Below are positions 21,970 to 35,400 of a DNA stretch of 64,000 nt, piece after piece (within the stretch, counting starts at the first letter, position 1; the number at the start of each line of letters is the position of its first letter). Location: positions 19,553,736 through 19,617,735 of the forward strand of contig OZ022580.1 in NCBI GenBank assembly GCA_963669155.1, given 5' to 3'. The notes below the pieces were generated by a model. The model did not search any database. It was not told the origin of the DNA and saw only the letters and a program-made list of their open reading frames with translations. This stretch comes from Arbacia lixula. Taxonomy: Eukaryota; Echinodermata; Echinoidea; Arbacioida; Arbaciidae. The position numbers and the translations under genes were made by a program.

Positions 21970-23309
21970 ATGTGGACTTTGAATGCCCTGATACATGCAA
22001 TAAATACGCTTTAATCACAATTCCATGTAATATATCATTTTTTGTTTTGACTTGTCACATATAATTACCCATACAAAAAGAATGAGCAGGGAGACGAAAA
22101 GATAAATGGAGAGATATAAAGAAATTGAAATTTTGGAACATGTGGCATGCAGCTTGGAACATCTTGAATGCACTATATCAATAAATGTAACGATTGGCGC
22201 GTACGTCAGCTAAAAAACAATTTGATAATTTATAAAGAATTGCACTACATCAATAGATGCGAGTATTGGCGCGTATGACAGCTAAAACAATACGATATAT
22301 AAAGAAATTGAAATTTTGGAACATGTAGCATGCAGCTTGGAACATCTAGAATGCACTACATCAATGGATGCGAGTATTGGCGTGTATGACAGCTAAAACA
22401 ATACGATATATAAAGAAATTGAAATTTTGGAACATGTAGCATGCAGCTTGGAACATCTAGAATGCACTACATCAATGGATGCGAGTATTGGCGCGTATGA
22501 CAGCTAAAACAATATGATATATAAAGAAATTGAAATTTTGGAACATGTAGCATGCAGCTTGGAACATGTAGAATGCACTACATCAATAGATGCGAGTATT
22601 GGCGCGTATGACAGCTAAAACAATATGATATATAAAGAAATTGAAATTTTGGAACATGTAGCATGCAGCTTGGAACATCTAGAATGCACTACATCAATAG
22701 ATGCGAGTATTGGCGCGTATGACAGCTAAAACAATGCGATATATAAAGAAATTGAAATTTTGGAACATGTAGCATGCAGCTTGGAACATCTAGAATGCAC
22801 TACATCAATAGATGCGAGTATTGGCGCGTACGCAGCTAAAACAATACGATATATAAAGAAATTGAAATTTTGGAACATGTAGCATGCAGCTTGGAACATC
22901 TAGAATGCACTACATCAATAGATGCGAGTATTGGCGCGTATGACAGCTAAAACAATACGATATATAAAGAAATTGAAATTTTGGAACATGTAGCATGCAG
23001 CTTGGAACATCTAGAATGCACTACATCAATAGATGCGAGTATTGGCGTGTATGACAGCTAAAACAATACGATATATAAAGAAATTGAAATTTTGGAACAT
23101 GTAGCATGCAGCTTGGAACATGTAGAATGCACTACATCAATGGATGCGAGTCCGTTTGTCAATACAGTATGAGTGCTCTGTATCGGTACAGCATTGTACA
23201 CACATGCCTTGGTATAATGCATATTCATTAGAGGGGAGTAACTTATCGTCAGCGTGTCATCGTACAGGGTCGTGTGCATACCCCTAGATGTTCCAAAACA
23301 TTGCCTACC
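21970..23309. repeat. Right inverted arm of the foldback element
   Basis: Reverse-orientation match to the left arm: inner segment about 21970-22100, 111-bp array about 22115-23152, then the 158-bp unique end whose rightmost base is 23309. A minus-strand frame of 73 codons here is the mirror of one at 14530-14749; both are repeat artefacts. Confidence 0.88.
22115..23152. repeat. 111-bp tandem array, right arm, about 9 units
   Basis: Same unit as the left array in the opposite orientation. Outer units are almost identical to the outer left units, suggesting recent homogenisation between arms. Confidence 0.94.
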
Positions 23310-23395
23310 GTACGTTGTTTATTTACGTGACTGTGTATTTTGTATTGATAGATGGCGCTAGAGCTAAAAATACATTGCATACATACAACCCAATC
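23310..23395 (+). promoter_or_regulatory. TRAPPC13-side half of the split promoter, with an overlapping uORF
   Basis: Between the right target duplication (23310-23318) and the TRAPPC13 ATG there are 77 bp. An upstream ATG at 23352 opens a 27-codon frame that runs past the main start and ends with TAA at 23433-23435. It would matter only if transcription starts upstream of 23352. Confidence 0.5.
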
Positions 23396-23438
23396 ATGGA
23401 TGTCGTCAGAGAAAAAGAGCAGCTGCTGTCGATAAAAG
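23396..23438 (+). CDS. TRAPPC13: TRAPPC13 exon 1
   Basis: Residues 1-14, [14 protein letters not shown], exit phase 1, donor GTATTT. The layout matches the human N-terminus, which reads LLALK just before VMRLTKP. Confidence 0.9.
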
Positions 23439-26400
23439 GTATTTGATTTTAAAATTCGTGAAAAGCTTATTCCGCTGTATTTGAAGCTCCTTTATTAACC
23501 AGCGATCCTTCTCTGAGTTTCAAGGTGAAAGAGAAAAACATTATTTCGTAAAACGGGCAAGCTTGTGGGCGTGTCTTTCATGAGGCACAGATTAATGTGC
23601 GTCCCATTCATTCACTTTGATGTGGGATACTATAGTGCATTTATAGCACCATAATGTTGTCGACCCCGCGCAATTCCAGATCCAGACATAGACTTCTACT
23701 CTCGACTAGACCTATTATTACTTAGTACTATTGCTACTGCTAGTGCACAGTGACTCATCTTGCTCAATCAATTAGCGTGTATGTATATCAATGAACCTCC
23801 AAATGGGCCTCTCTTGTCTCAATGTTGACTCATGATGTCAAACTTGGGGTGTGATAATAAATTTGTCAGCTGGAATGGATCTTACTTTTTAGCTAAAAAT
23901 GAAAATAATTCCCTGACCATAGACAGAATTAACATAGGCACATCGGCATGGCCACGTTTTGTAGTGATTTTGTACCATGCATCAAACACATGCCCAGGAC
24001 AATGCCATGTACGAAATGGTAGAGCTAGGGACCATAACCACAATTAGGCCATTCTGTCATAATCATTTGATGATGGGCAGGTTATACAGTTTGTCACTTT
24101 CCTAAATGCAGATGTTTTATCCTTTTCATCCATGTTTTTCTCCTTTGCTTTCCAGTAATGAGGCTAACTAAGCCTGCTTTTGTTTCGAACACCCCGATTT
24201 TGTGTGAAGGAAGAGATTTGCCTGGAAATGGTAAGATATGCTCTCTCCTATATTTCATTGTGTCAATTACATGTATAAGCATTTAGATTAATACCCTAGA
24301 GACAGAAGCATGTCCATCATTCCACTGAAACTGAAAGTGATACTTGGATTTTCCTGCACAAGAGTTTATGTGCCAGCACAAACAAACTCTAAGAACATTT
24401 GTGTACATCATTATGTTTCTCTGATTTCTTGCACTATTCATGCATCCTCAAAGGAGTACTTGTAAAGCTGATGTCTTTGTAAGAAGTTGTACTATAAGAT
24501 TGTAGTTGGAACCAAATTATGTTAATGTTTTAGGGAATCTGTTTGTTTTTACTTAATTTTAATTCTTAAGATTGTTTTATTATGGTTTTATGACCTATTT
24601 CACAAATGTTTACCTCATATATTTCTGTGTGTCGCATAATTATTAATTATTACTCTCTTTCTCTCTTTCTCTCTCTCCCTATTTCCCTCTCTCCCTCTCC
24701 CTCTTTCTCTCTCTCCCTCTCTCTCCCTCTCTCCCTCCCTATGATTTTTTAGATAACAAAGTAGTAGATTTCTACACAGGCCTGGGAGCAGTGCCTGGTC
24801 TCCCAGGTTTCACGATGGGGGAAATATTGACCCTTCCTCAGAACTTTGGGTGAGTTTTTCTTTTTACTTTAAAGAAAATCCTTGAAAAGTAAAGATGGAT
24901 AACATCTTATACAATTTACAATGCACTGCATACATGAAAGACTTAAGTAATTGTAAGCCCTGCACCTGTATCATTTACAGGTATCTAATGTCATAGTTAA
25001 GAACCAGTTGTCTTGACAACTTGGCTATAATGATGTCACACCTCTGTACTCTATTTGTATGAGGATGACATTTTGAATACTAGTTGGTAGAGTTCAAAGC
25101 TAGATGGATGTTTTTTCATTCAATTTCTAAAAGAGAGTGGACACATTGGAATCAAGTTAATTCTCAGACATCAACAATTTTCTTCATAATCATGGAAACA
25201 TCTTTGCGAGAAATCTTTCCCAGATTGATGTATAGTTCCTGTGATATAGTATTTAATTTTGTTCATTATCATCCAATGATATGCACCTGTACTTGCCACT
25301 TCACTGTTTCTTCATTCATTTATTTGCAGGAGTATATATCTGGGGGAAACTTTCTCCTGTTTTGTGAGTGTCCACAATGACAGTTCTCACCTGTCACAGG
25401 TAGAGTATAAGACCCTGTGTTGTCTTGAGTCATCTGCCTAGTTTCAGTATACTGTGTCTATCTGTCTATCATTCTATCTATCTAGCCATCACCATCCTGT
25501 TTTCTTCATTTTTGTGCTTGTCTCATCCATGTAACACAACCAAATTATTTAGTTTCATCCATCCAGCACCTACTTTGTTTGCCTCTACACTCCAGCTCAA
25601 AAGAATTGGCATAGGGAAAGGGAAAGAGAAGGACGCACAGTTTTCAACCGCGGTATATTTTGTCCAGTTCAGCATGAAACACGATGCTTTAGCCTAAAAA
25701 TCATCATGTTTCATGCTGAAGTGGACAAAATATACCACGGTTTAAAAATGTGGCTCCTTCCCTTTTTTCCCTTTCCCTTACCCTATGCCAATTCCTTTGA
25801 GCTGGAGTGTACGTCTGGTTTGTCTTCTTTGTATCCAGTGAGTTGTTTGTCCATCTGTTGTCTTTATGTCTTGCAAGGTAGCTTTCCATCTCCATTTCTT
25901 TGTTTTTATCTGTATAATAGCCCTGATATTTGTATTCTTTCTTAAAGGTGGCCAGTCCCTTTTGCAGACCTTATTCTGAAAGTTTCCTGACTTTATCATC
26001 ACTTGAGAGAGAGTGGCTATATAACCTTTCCCTGGAATCGACAATGAGTAATATTCGGTTTTGAGGAAATAATCTCAGATAATTGATCAAGCTTTCTTTT
26101 TTTGTACCACGAAAATACTCAAATCTCAGTGAAAACTAGATAGATTTTCATTTATACTACATGAAGTATATTACCTCTGACCTTAAAATTTTGCAGTTGG
26201 TGACCCAAAGATACGTGCTTAATATGTGCAAACTTTCTTGAAGCTTGCAGATGTTTGTAAAAGGGACAGGCCATCTTTAGGTCCTTGTTTCTGACGTTGT
26301 CTCTTCTTGAAACTCCTACCATATTCCTACCCATTGCTCTTTCTGTGAATCTAAGCTTCTTTACCTATTTCTTAGTTGTTGCCAAAGTATGTGCCCCACT

Positions 26401-29400
26401 TCTGCTTGGCTTATGATAATCAGTCACTACTTCGGAACCAATGCCCATGGCTTTTGTTCTCCTGCTTATTTGTATTCATACATGTACATGTACATGGATG
26501 TTCTATTAGGACACATGTTTATTGGAGAAAATCTTTTGAGGAGAGACAAATAAATGATACCTTCCAATTTATTCTTGTTGTTTCTCTTCTTGCTGGTCAG
26601 GACATTCATGTGAAGACTGACCTTCAGACCAGCTCCCAGCGACTCACTCTGTCTGGGGGCACCACCCCACCCACCCCCTCCCTGGCCGCAGGGGCCTGCA
26701 TTGACCAGGTCATTCACCATGAGGTCAAGGAGCTTGGCACACACATGTGGGTGATGTTGCTGTTGTTCTTCTTCCTCTTCCTATCTATTTCCTTCATTTT
26801 CTTCTTGTTCTTTGTAATCTTGTTCTTTCTCTTCTTCTTTAACATCTTCTTCATCTTCCTCTTCTTTTCATTCTCCACATTCCTCTTCTTCTCAATCTAC
26901 TTGTATTATATTTTTTATTTTCCTCAGATTGGTTTGCGCTGTGAGTTACACGTCACCCAGTGGGGAAACGCTGAGTTTCAGGAAATTCTACAAATTCCAG
27001 GTATTGTATATATATCAATATACTACATTGATTTCTTTCATAAATTTTTAGAGTATTTATTAACTCTTTTGGGGACATTCTTTATGATGCAAAATACCCA
27101 ACCATCAATGCCTGTTAGTGTTTTTTTTCTGTGACAAATTACACGAGGGTTCAGACTTATTTGGCCCCTGCAAGACAAAAAAGAGCCCCTTAAAATAATA
27201 TTTTGAATAATGTCATGATATTCATTTGTTATTTTAACTGTTTCTATTAAATAGTGTACTTATTACAATCATTTGTATCGGTTTTAGTTAATTTAATTTT
27301 TTTGTCACTAGGTACTGAAACCCTTAGATGTGAAGACGAAATTCTACAATGCAGAGGTAAGTGAAAATGCGTGTAGAATGTATCAATTGTATTCGATGAT
27401 AAAGTGTGTCCTATCTCTCTTGCTATCATACATCATTAAATAAGCTTATTTGATTGACTGTAGTTTGCAATGTGAAGCTAAGTTTTTTACCAGTGAGACT
27501 AATGTTTTAAGAGACTTGCGGGTGACTGTGCAAAGTCACGGGGGGGGGGGGGGGGGGGGGGGAGGGCGTACATATACATGCTAACACACAATGCTGGTTC
27601 TTGCAGGACTTGAGCACAGGGCCTCATCAATGACGGACTAACTCTCTGCCAGTTGAACCACACCATTCTTCTTCCTTGTATTAAACCAGACCATGCCGTT
27701 ACTTGGACATCACATGTTTTTTTTCTGACCCATCCTCATGTTGTAAATGAGCCTAATATCATATTTAAGTGCATGAATATTATTAAACATAATAGTTAAA
27801 CATGTCCCCGTGATCACTTGTCAGTATTAGAGCCTACCGGTATTAACAGTTGAGTCTGAGATCAGCTGCATAGAGATTGCAATCGCTGACTGACTGAATC
27901 GATTGCAATCAAATGCAATGAGCTCCATGCATTTGTACACAATGATTGCAATCAGCTGATCACTGGCTCTACTGATATCGAGTTTCTCTACATGTTTAAT
28001 TAGAATCACTGATAGATAAAAGGCAAGAGCGAATTCAATGATGCAAAGCTGCGCATTCCAACCGTCCCTTTTTCAGATCACCACAAACCCATCAAAACAA
28101 TTGCAAAACATATAGAGAAGTGTTAGCATGCTGTATATTCATAATTTGAAACTGATGCGTAGTGTAAAATTCAAAATAATGCACGTAAACAATGTCTGAT
28201 TAATAGTCTTTACCTCAGGCACTCAGCAGTTTGTGTTGAAATATCTGCTTTATTGATCAATCTGTTTATAAAATTATAAAATGCATTATGAAAAAAATTG
28301 TTCTATAGAAGGAATCATTTCCAAAGTTTGGTAATTTGGAGGTTACCAGGAAACAAATAGGTAGACAACATTGTAAACAAGTAAACAGTATTGCTTGTCT
28401 AAATAGGTACTGGCATTTTGCTTTACAACTTCCCACCATTTATTAACATGATGTTTTATGATTGATTGATTACGTGAACAGTACTCTCTGAGAATGAGAG
28501 CCACAGGAGGTTACCAGGAAACAAAAAGACAACATTATAAACAAGTAAACAGTATTGCTTGTCTGAATAGGTACTGGCATTTTGTTTTAGAACTTCCCAC
28601 TAATTATTAACGTGATGTTTTATGATTGATTGATTATGTGAACAGTACTCTCTGAGAATGAGAGCCACAGGAGGATATCAGGTAAACAAGTAAACAACAT
28701 TGTAAACAATTGAACTGTCTTGCCTGTGTGAATAGGTACTGGCAGTGTGTTTTCTTTCATTTTTTTTTTATATGTACCAGTATTATGACTGCATGCAAGT
28801 GGTTACCAAGCCAGTATATTGTACTGTTTGGAAGTGTGTGTGATATGCAGGATTGGCTTATATGTCAAAATTCATTTTATTTTGCTGTTCACAATGTTAG
28901 ATTGTCTTAGTAGAGATAAAGTACATACATAATTATGTAGACTGGTCACTTTTGTGCTCATTTTGATATATATTAGCTGCCTAGTGTTGTTACACTGTTC
29001 ACTAGTAGTATGCATGTTCCTCTGAATACATATATACAGTTTCATGTCTGTATCTACACATTAAACTTTAATCTTGTTTTTTTTTTTTTTGCCTTCACGT
29101 CCTTTACATTCATTCATTATCTCTTTAAAAAGAATAACATCAAAATTACAAACAATGTTGATGAAGGCTGGTATTGAAAAGGAAATGTAACCAGCAATCA
29201 AATTAGCAAAGCAAAATGCAGATCATACAGAACACTATTTGCAACAATTGGCATAATGGCCAAGGAAATATTCACTTTATTTATACTCCTGGATTCTGTC
29301 AAGCCATTCAGTGTAATTCTTCTGTAAATCTCAAAATCAGCTCTTAACGACGGAGCAATAACAGATTTGCAAAGTAAATATGTTTGTTATGGAGAATGGC

Positions 29401-32400
29401 AAGTACAGAATCTATGCAAAAAAAAATTCTTTACGTACGTACGTGGTGTTAAATGTGCTTCTGTGGTTAAATTAGATATTGTTCAACCATAAACATTTGC
29501 TCTGTGCTGTTTGACCCCAAAAATGGTGTTTTGTTTGTTTTATCTTCCTTTCTGTTGAGCAGTTTGAGGTTACATGTATGTTGCATGTATTAGATTCAAA
29601 CAATTTAAACAACAATGGAAGCGGCAAATGATCCCAGAGTAGTGTAGTTGAGAGAGCACCGTGAGTCCGTGACCTTGATCTATATACTTACAGATTAATT
29701 TAATCCACATAGCTGCTCTGATTTAAGTAAACAAATTGCTTTATGTACACTTCCTTTCTTCTGTGTAAGTTCTACCCCTGTAGAAACACTGTTACACTGA
29801 ATATGCTATTGATAGCCAACCTGATCTGTAGATTTATACGCTGCATGAGCACCAGGAGAGGAGGTGTGAAGCTGAATAGTGCAATAGTGTTGAAATGTGT
29901 TCCCATTCACATTTTAAGACAACTGGGTTTTACCTTACTAGTTAGTGCAATATATACATTATAGCACCTTGAGTACTAACTGAATACCCTTGACAAGATC
30001 CATCCTGGAACTGGCACAGGGTGTGGGTGGAGAGGGTAGATTTATGTGTGTGTTGGGGGGGGGGGGTGGAGGATGAGGGGGCAAGTAGAACATCCCCCTG
30101 ATACCATTTTCATATAGAAAACAAACTGTATTTAAACCTAAAGTTTGTTAATGTGTGAATCTTTTTGTAAATAGATGTGGTTATGTGTTCTTGTTTGTTG
30201 AGTGTGCATAAAAAATAATGTTGATTTTTCTGTTCAATTATGTAACTTGTCATATACAATAATATTGTATTTAAATTGGGACGGTAAGAATTCAATTTTA
30301 AGTAATTATCAAAATCAGTTACACATTGTTATCAGTAGTTTTAGCTGAGAAGTCATCTTTTGATATTTGTTGAAACCTGACTGTTTTAATTAAAGATAGT
30401 GTTAGGAAATTTAAACTTGGAGAGATTGAAAGTCGATTATAAAAAAAAGTTGGTCTTCATAATGTAAAAAGTGCAGCACAGTAGTGTTAAGCATTGGCAT
30501 ATTGAAAGCAGTATTAAAGTGATATGAATTTAGATATTTTATCAAATGAACCGTAAACTGTTCGGAATGAATTAAAATTTACTGGTGTTCACAGACAAGT
30601 GGTCTTTATAGACACTGGTCTTTGTAGACAGACACGCTATTGTACAGTACATGTATTTCATTTTGAAACAAAATAAAAACTCATATGTTGCCAATGTTAT
30701 CCCTTTCCAGTGGATGCTTGTGTTGTTGGCTCATTTAATTTGTATTAATTACATGACATTGTATGAGAAGTTGTCCTGTAAAGTATTATAATTTGCTGAT
30801 ACTGAAATAAAAACTATGATTTAATGCTGATTTCTTTACTTTTTTCTGTGTTCTTCTTCCTCTTCCTCTTGCATGACACCTTCTTTTTTTCCCCTCATGT
30901 CCTTCACTTTCTGCCTCAAACCAGGATTATGTTGTAAGTTGTGAAGGAGGTCCAAATGATCTCAAGTTATATCTGCTGCATCGCAATATGATTTGCTCCA
31001 TTGTGCTGCCCGTTGCCATGGTTATAATTTGTTAAACCAAATATGTGATGTGCTATAATTTGATGGAATATTTCGTGCAGCTCTCTACACTCAAAATTTT
31101 CACTTTTTGTCTCATAAATTTAGTTTTTACTTCATCTTACATGTATATGTGTCACAGTATTGTTTTAATCATCTATTTAGTTGATAGCAATATGTAACAT
31201 TTTTTTATGAAATATGGCAAGACTAGTGTGGAATTACATGTTCCATGTATTTATTACATATTAATGTAAAACTGGTTGTGTAAGCAATATTTATTTGGGG
31301 TAGGTATTTATCTTCTATCTTTTTTTGTTCATTTTATTTTTCAAATCTTTTATCCATGCTTCAAACATTTAGAGATCAATTTTTTATAAGGATTTACCTG
31401 AATAAGAAATTACATTGTAAACCAAGCACCTTAAATCGTGTTTCATAATGGAAATTGGTCATTCACTTCCCTTCAAATTTGATGAAGCTTACATTAAATA
31501 CTCTGGGACCCTATAAATACAATATAAAGTTCCATATTATATTTTAATCAAATATGATTTGAAGTCTCAAAGAGAGTTGTTAAACAACCATATTGTCAGC
31601 TGCAGTACTGCTCTGAGCATGAGTTTCCATCCTCCCACTTAAAAGATGCCTGGTGCATATATTTATTTTGTGTGTCATACATGTACATTATACTACCTTG
31701 CATGCATTTCAGTCAGTTAATTTTATGTCCATTCCAACCATTAGTACCTTCTAGCCTTCCACCCATAGACAGTTCTAATTTGACTGCATTGAATTCATGC
31801 CTTTTATTCTTATTTTGCATCCACATGTTCATATCACAACTCCTTAAAAATATCCTCATTCAATCTTTTATATGGAAAAGTAGTCTTGTCAGTTCTGGAT
31901 GGTCTTTTCATTTTGAACTCATTATTCTAACCTATCAACAATGGCGAGCACATGTACCATATGGCTGATATTGTTGTTTGATTCTATCATTTAGTTCTAT
32001 TTTTTTAAATCAAGAGCTGCTGAGCAGATCATCCAGTGCATTTGTTTTAATTTTCCATATCGCGTATACTGCAGTCATATGCACTACCTGTCTCATTGGC
32101 TATTACGCTAGCTAGACCACTATTGGGTATAACTGCAAGCAAGCACTGCATTGTGGGAGAACTCTTCCCATGTTGTATGGAGAATTATAGATCCATGTCT
32201 GGTTGCTGAATGCTGATTAATCACTACTATGAGCTTCAGCAGAGCTACCAACCAAAATATATGGATTTTCAGCGTCTTACATTGAAAATGAACTTGATCA
32301 CGGAAGGTTTGAACTCTTGGTGTGCTACTTGTGCCTTTTTCCACAAGATATACACAATATTCCCATTAAGCAGGAATTAATCTAGCAAATAAATGTTTAA

Positions 32401-35400
32401 TTTAGTGAAAGTAATGATTATTTGCACCAAAATGTAGAAGTAAATGCAGAAATACTTAATTTATCATCAGACTATTGATGTTTAGGCAGCAAAATACTGA
32501 ACTTAAGGCTCAAAAGATGGCGGATCTGATTCAGGAGTTCTAAACCAAACTATTCAACCAAAGGGTCTGGCTAGAGTAGACTAGTCATTGTCTATTTCTT
32601 CCTCAGCTCACCGACAGATTGAGAAAAGAGCAGAATTATGCATTGACTAGTCTTAGAGTAGAAGACTCTATATGTCAGTTGGAATTTTAAAAAAATGTCC
32701 AACAGCGTGGAAACTAGACTAGTAGGTATCTAGAGCTGTACACCTGCATGTATCAGCCATACATTGAAAAAATGCATTTTGTTGTAATTGCATAAAGCAT
32801 GTACTGCGAATGTCGAAAATCATAAGTATTCATAAACTAATGATGATATTTGGATGCATGCCATAGCATGTTTCTTAGAAAGAGTTCAGTGGTAATACCA
32901 TGTGGAGGTAAAATACCAAATATTTTGTGACAGAATATTGTAAACTTTTATTTCAGCAGTATCTTGCTATTGTAATTAGGAGGTCGTGATTTAGAGCATG
33001 AAGATGTTGTTCATTAGATTTACGTGTTACTGTATGTTGTGTAATAATACTGCTACTGTGATTCTATTTTGTACTACAACTTTAAACACTGTCACTAATC
33101 CAATCCTCCTCTTGTTGTGTATATGAAATGGATTCATTTTCCTACAAATCAAGTATTTGTATGTAAAGGTCCTAGAATAATTCAGTTATGTACATGTTTG
33201 GTTGAACTGCTGCCCCATGGGTAGCAGGACAAAAATAGTCTTGATAAGAAGCTGGTCTTTATGGACAGGTGCACTGACAATGAAAGCTGTATATAGGACC
33301 ATTCTATAGAAAGGTTGTCTTCATATAGCAGATTTCACTGTACATGCAAACTTTTTCTTTTGCATGGATTCAGGTTGAGTGGCGATCTGTATAGACAGGT
33401 GGTCTTTCTTGACACGATTTCACTGTCCATACAACCTGCTTTGAAGAAAATGAGTGGTCTTTACAAACAGTCTTTGCGGCCAGCTGGTTTTTCTATAACA
33501 GGGTGGTGCTAACCAAGCTGTTCTTAAGTTAAGAATGACTTTATGCATGACTGGTGACCCTTTCTTGTCCTAAATCAGTTTTTCAATGGTCTAAATTCAT
33601 GTCAGGTAGAGTTCAAATCTGATGTTTATGTATTAAAATTCTTGTTGCATACAATTTTCTGAATACAAAGTTTGTGATTTGTTTAATTTGATTAGGATTG
33701 TTGGAGATTAACTCCTTTTTTAAAGCAGGAACAAATTGGGGTATCTCATTTAGGACAAGAAGGGGTCACCAGTCATAAAGTCGTTCGTAGCTTACAAACA
33801 GCTTGGTGAAACACCTCCTAGAAGTACTGCATATGCAAACTGCTTTGAACGGTTTCATGTGAAGTGGTCTTTATAGACAAGTTGTGGTCTTTTCAGCTAG
33901 GTTTGACTCTTATCTCTTTTCTCGCTTGGTGTTTGTTTCAGTCTGATGAGGTTTATCTGGAGGCTCAGATCCAGAACATCACCCAGTCTCCCATGGTGAT
34001 GGAGAAGGTATCCTTAGAGCCAGCTGCGGACTACATGGTGGAGGAACTCAACTCACTGCAAGACAGCCAGGAGAAAAAGTAAGCAGACTAACTCTCTATC
34101 TCTCGTTTCATTCTGCTCCCTTGGTCTCTTCATTAATGTTTCCTCTTCTTCATTCTTGTTCTTCCTTATCTGCTTGCTTCTATATGTTCTCATCTCCTGG
34201 TTCATAATCATCATGTTCTTCTACCCCTTCTTTTCCATTTTTGTTCCCTTCTGTCCTCTCATTCTGCTTTTATTTGCCTACAGCATTGGTTTATCATCCT
34301 CGTCTTCCTATTTTGGATCATATCATCAACTTCCATGTCTTGTCCTATTCACTCTCTTTTCTGCTTCATCATATTTGATATTTCCTTTCCCCTACCCTTT
34401 ATCCATAACCTTATTTGTATTTCCCTCACCCTTCTACCCTTTCCCATTCTCTTCTTCTTTCTCTGCTTCTGCTTATTATAATATAATCTTCCTGCTCCTT
34501 TATGACCCCCCCCCCCCCTTCCCCTTTCATCCTCTCCTTCTTGCATTGCTTCTTGATTACATGAGGACTTGTATATTTGTGTTAATTTTTGAAGACAACT
34601 GATCTTTGGGGGATTCCTGTACCTCAACCCAATGGACACTAGACAGTACCTTTACTGCCTCAAGGCCAAGACCCAGTCCGGCGCTGACCGGCCGTCCCTC
34701 ATCAAGGGGGTGTCCAGCATCGGCAAGCTGGACATCGTCTGGAAGACTACTCTGGGCGAGAAGGGCCGTCTGCAGACCAGCCAGCTGCAGAGAATGGTCA
34801 GTCGTCATGACAATGAGTGCAGTTTCTACAATGTTATTGAACACATTATGTGTCTGTATAAACACCATGTTATGAATATTCATGTCTGATTGGGTTTAAG
34901 TCATGACAAAGTTTGAATCATTCCCTTGAAATGGTCCATACTCCATAGTAAGTTAAGAGTAATGTACAATAGACTGGTCTACATTACTTTAAATCAATGT
35001 ATTTCAGCCTATTCGATATTACTTTTTGTCTCGCCCACCGGAGGTGAAGGCGAGACTAAGGGATCCAAATGGCGTCCGTCCGTCGTCCGTCCGTCGTCCG
35101 TCCGTCGTCCGTCCGTCGTCCGTCGTCCGTCGTCCGTCGTCCGTCGTCCGTCACAAATGTTAAAGTTTACCTGCAAGACTCTCTTATGATCCATAACTTG
35201 GCAACTGTTACAGCAATGGCAGCCACACTTGGTTGATAGAAGCACTAGGGGTATCTTCATGTTATGGTTTTGTCAGAGGTCATGTGATGATGTCAAAGGT
35301 CATTTGAGGTCATATATTAAAGAGTATGTGCAAGACTCTCTTTTTCTATGTTAAAGTTTACCTGCAAGACTCTCTTTTGACAAATAACTTCACATAGGTT

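Larger units (their letters stand above)
14498..23309. mobile_element. Foldback-like transposon, 8.8 kb, 9-bp target duplication
   Basis: The two ends are inverted copies: GGTAGGCAATGTTTTGGAAC at 14498 and its reverse complement ending at 23309. GTACGTTGT flanks both sides (14489-14497 and 23310-23318), a perfect 9-bp duplication. Each arm has about 158 bp of unique end sequence, then an array of 111-bp tandem repeats, then a shared inner segment. Arms are unequal, about 3.2 kb left and 1.3 kb right, mainly from repeat number and an extra pyrimidine tract on the left. The centre holds other insertions but no transposase I can recognise. Long modular arms recall foldback/Galileo-type elements and the sea urchin TU elements; a 9-bp duplication also occurs in Mutator-like elements. 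Family assignment is inference. Confidence 0.88.

Noticed and set aside
26376-27134. A 252-codon plus-strand open frame
   Set aside because: It runs through two TRAPPC13 exons and their introns. Only 26601-26746 is in the real frame; the rest is intron translation rich in Phe/Leu.
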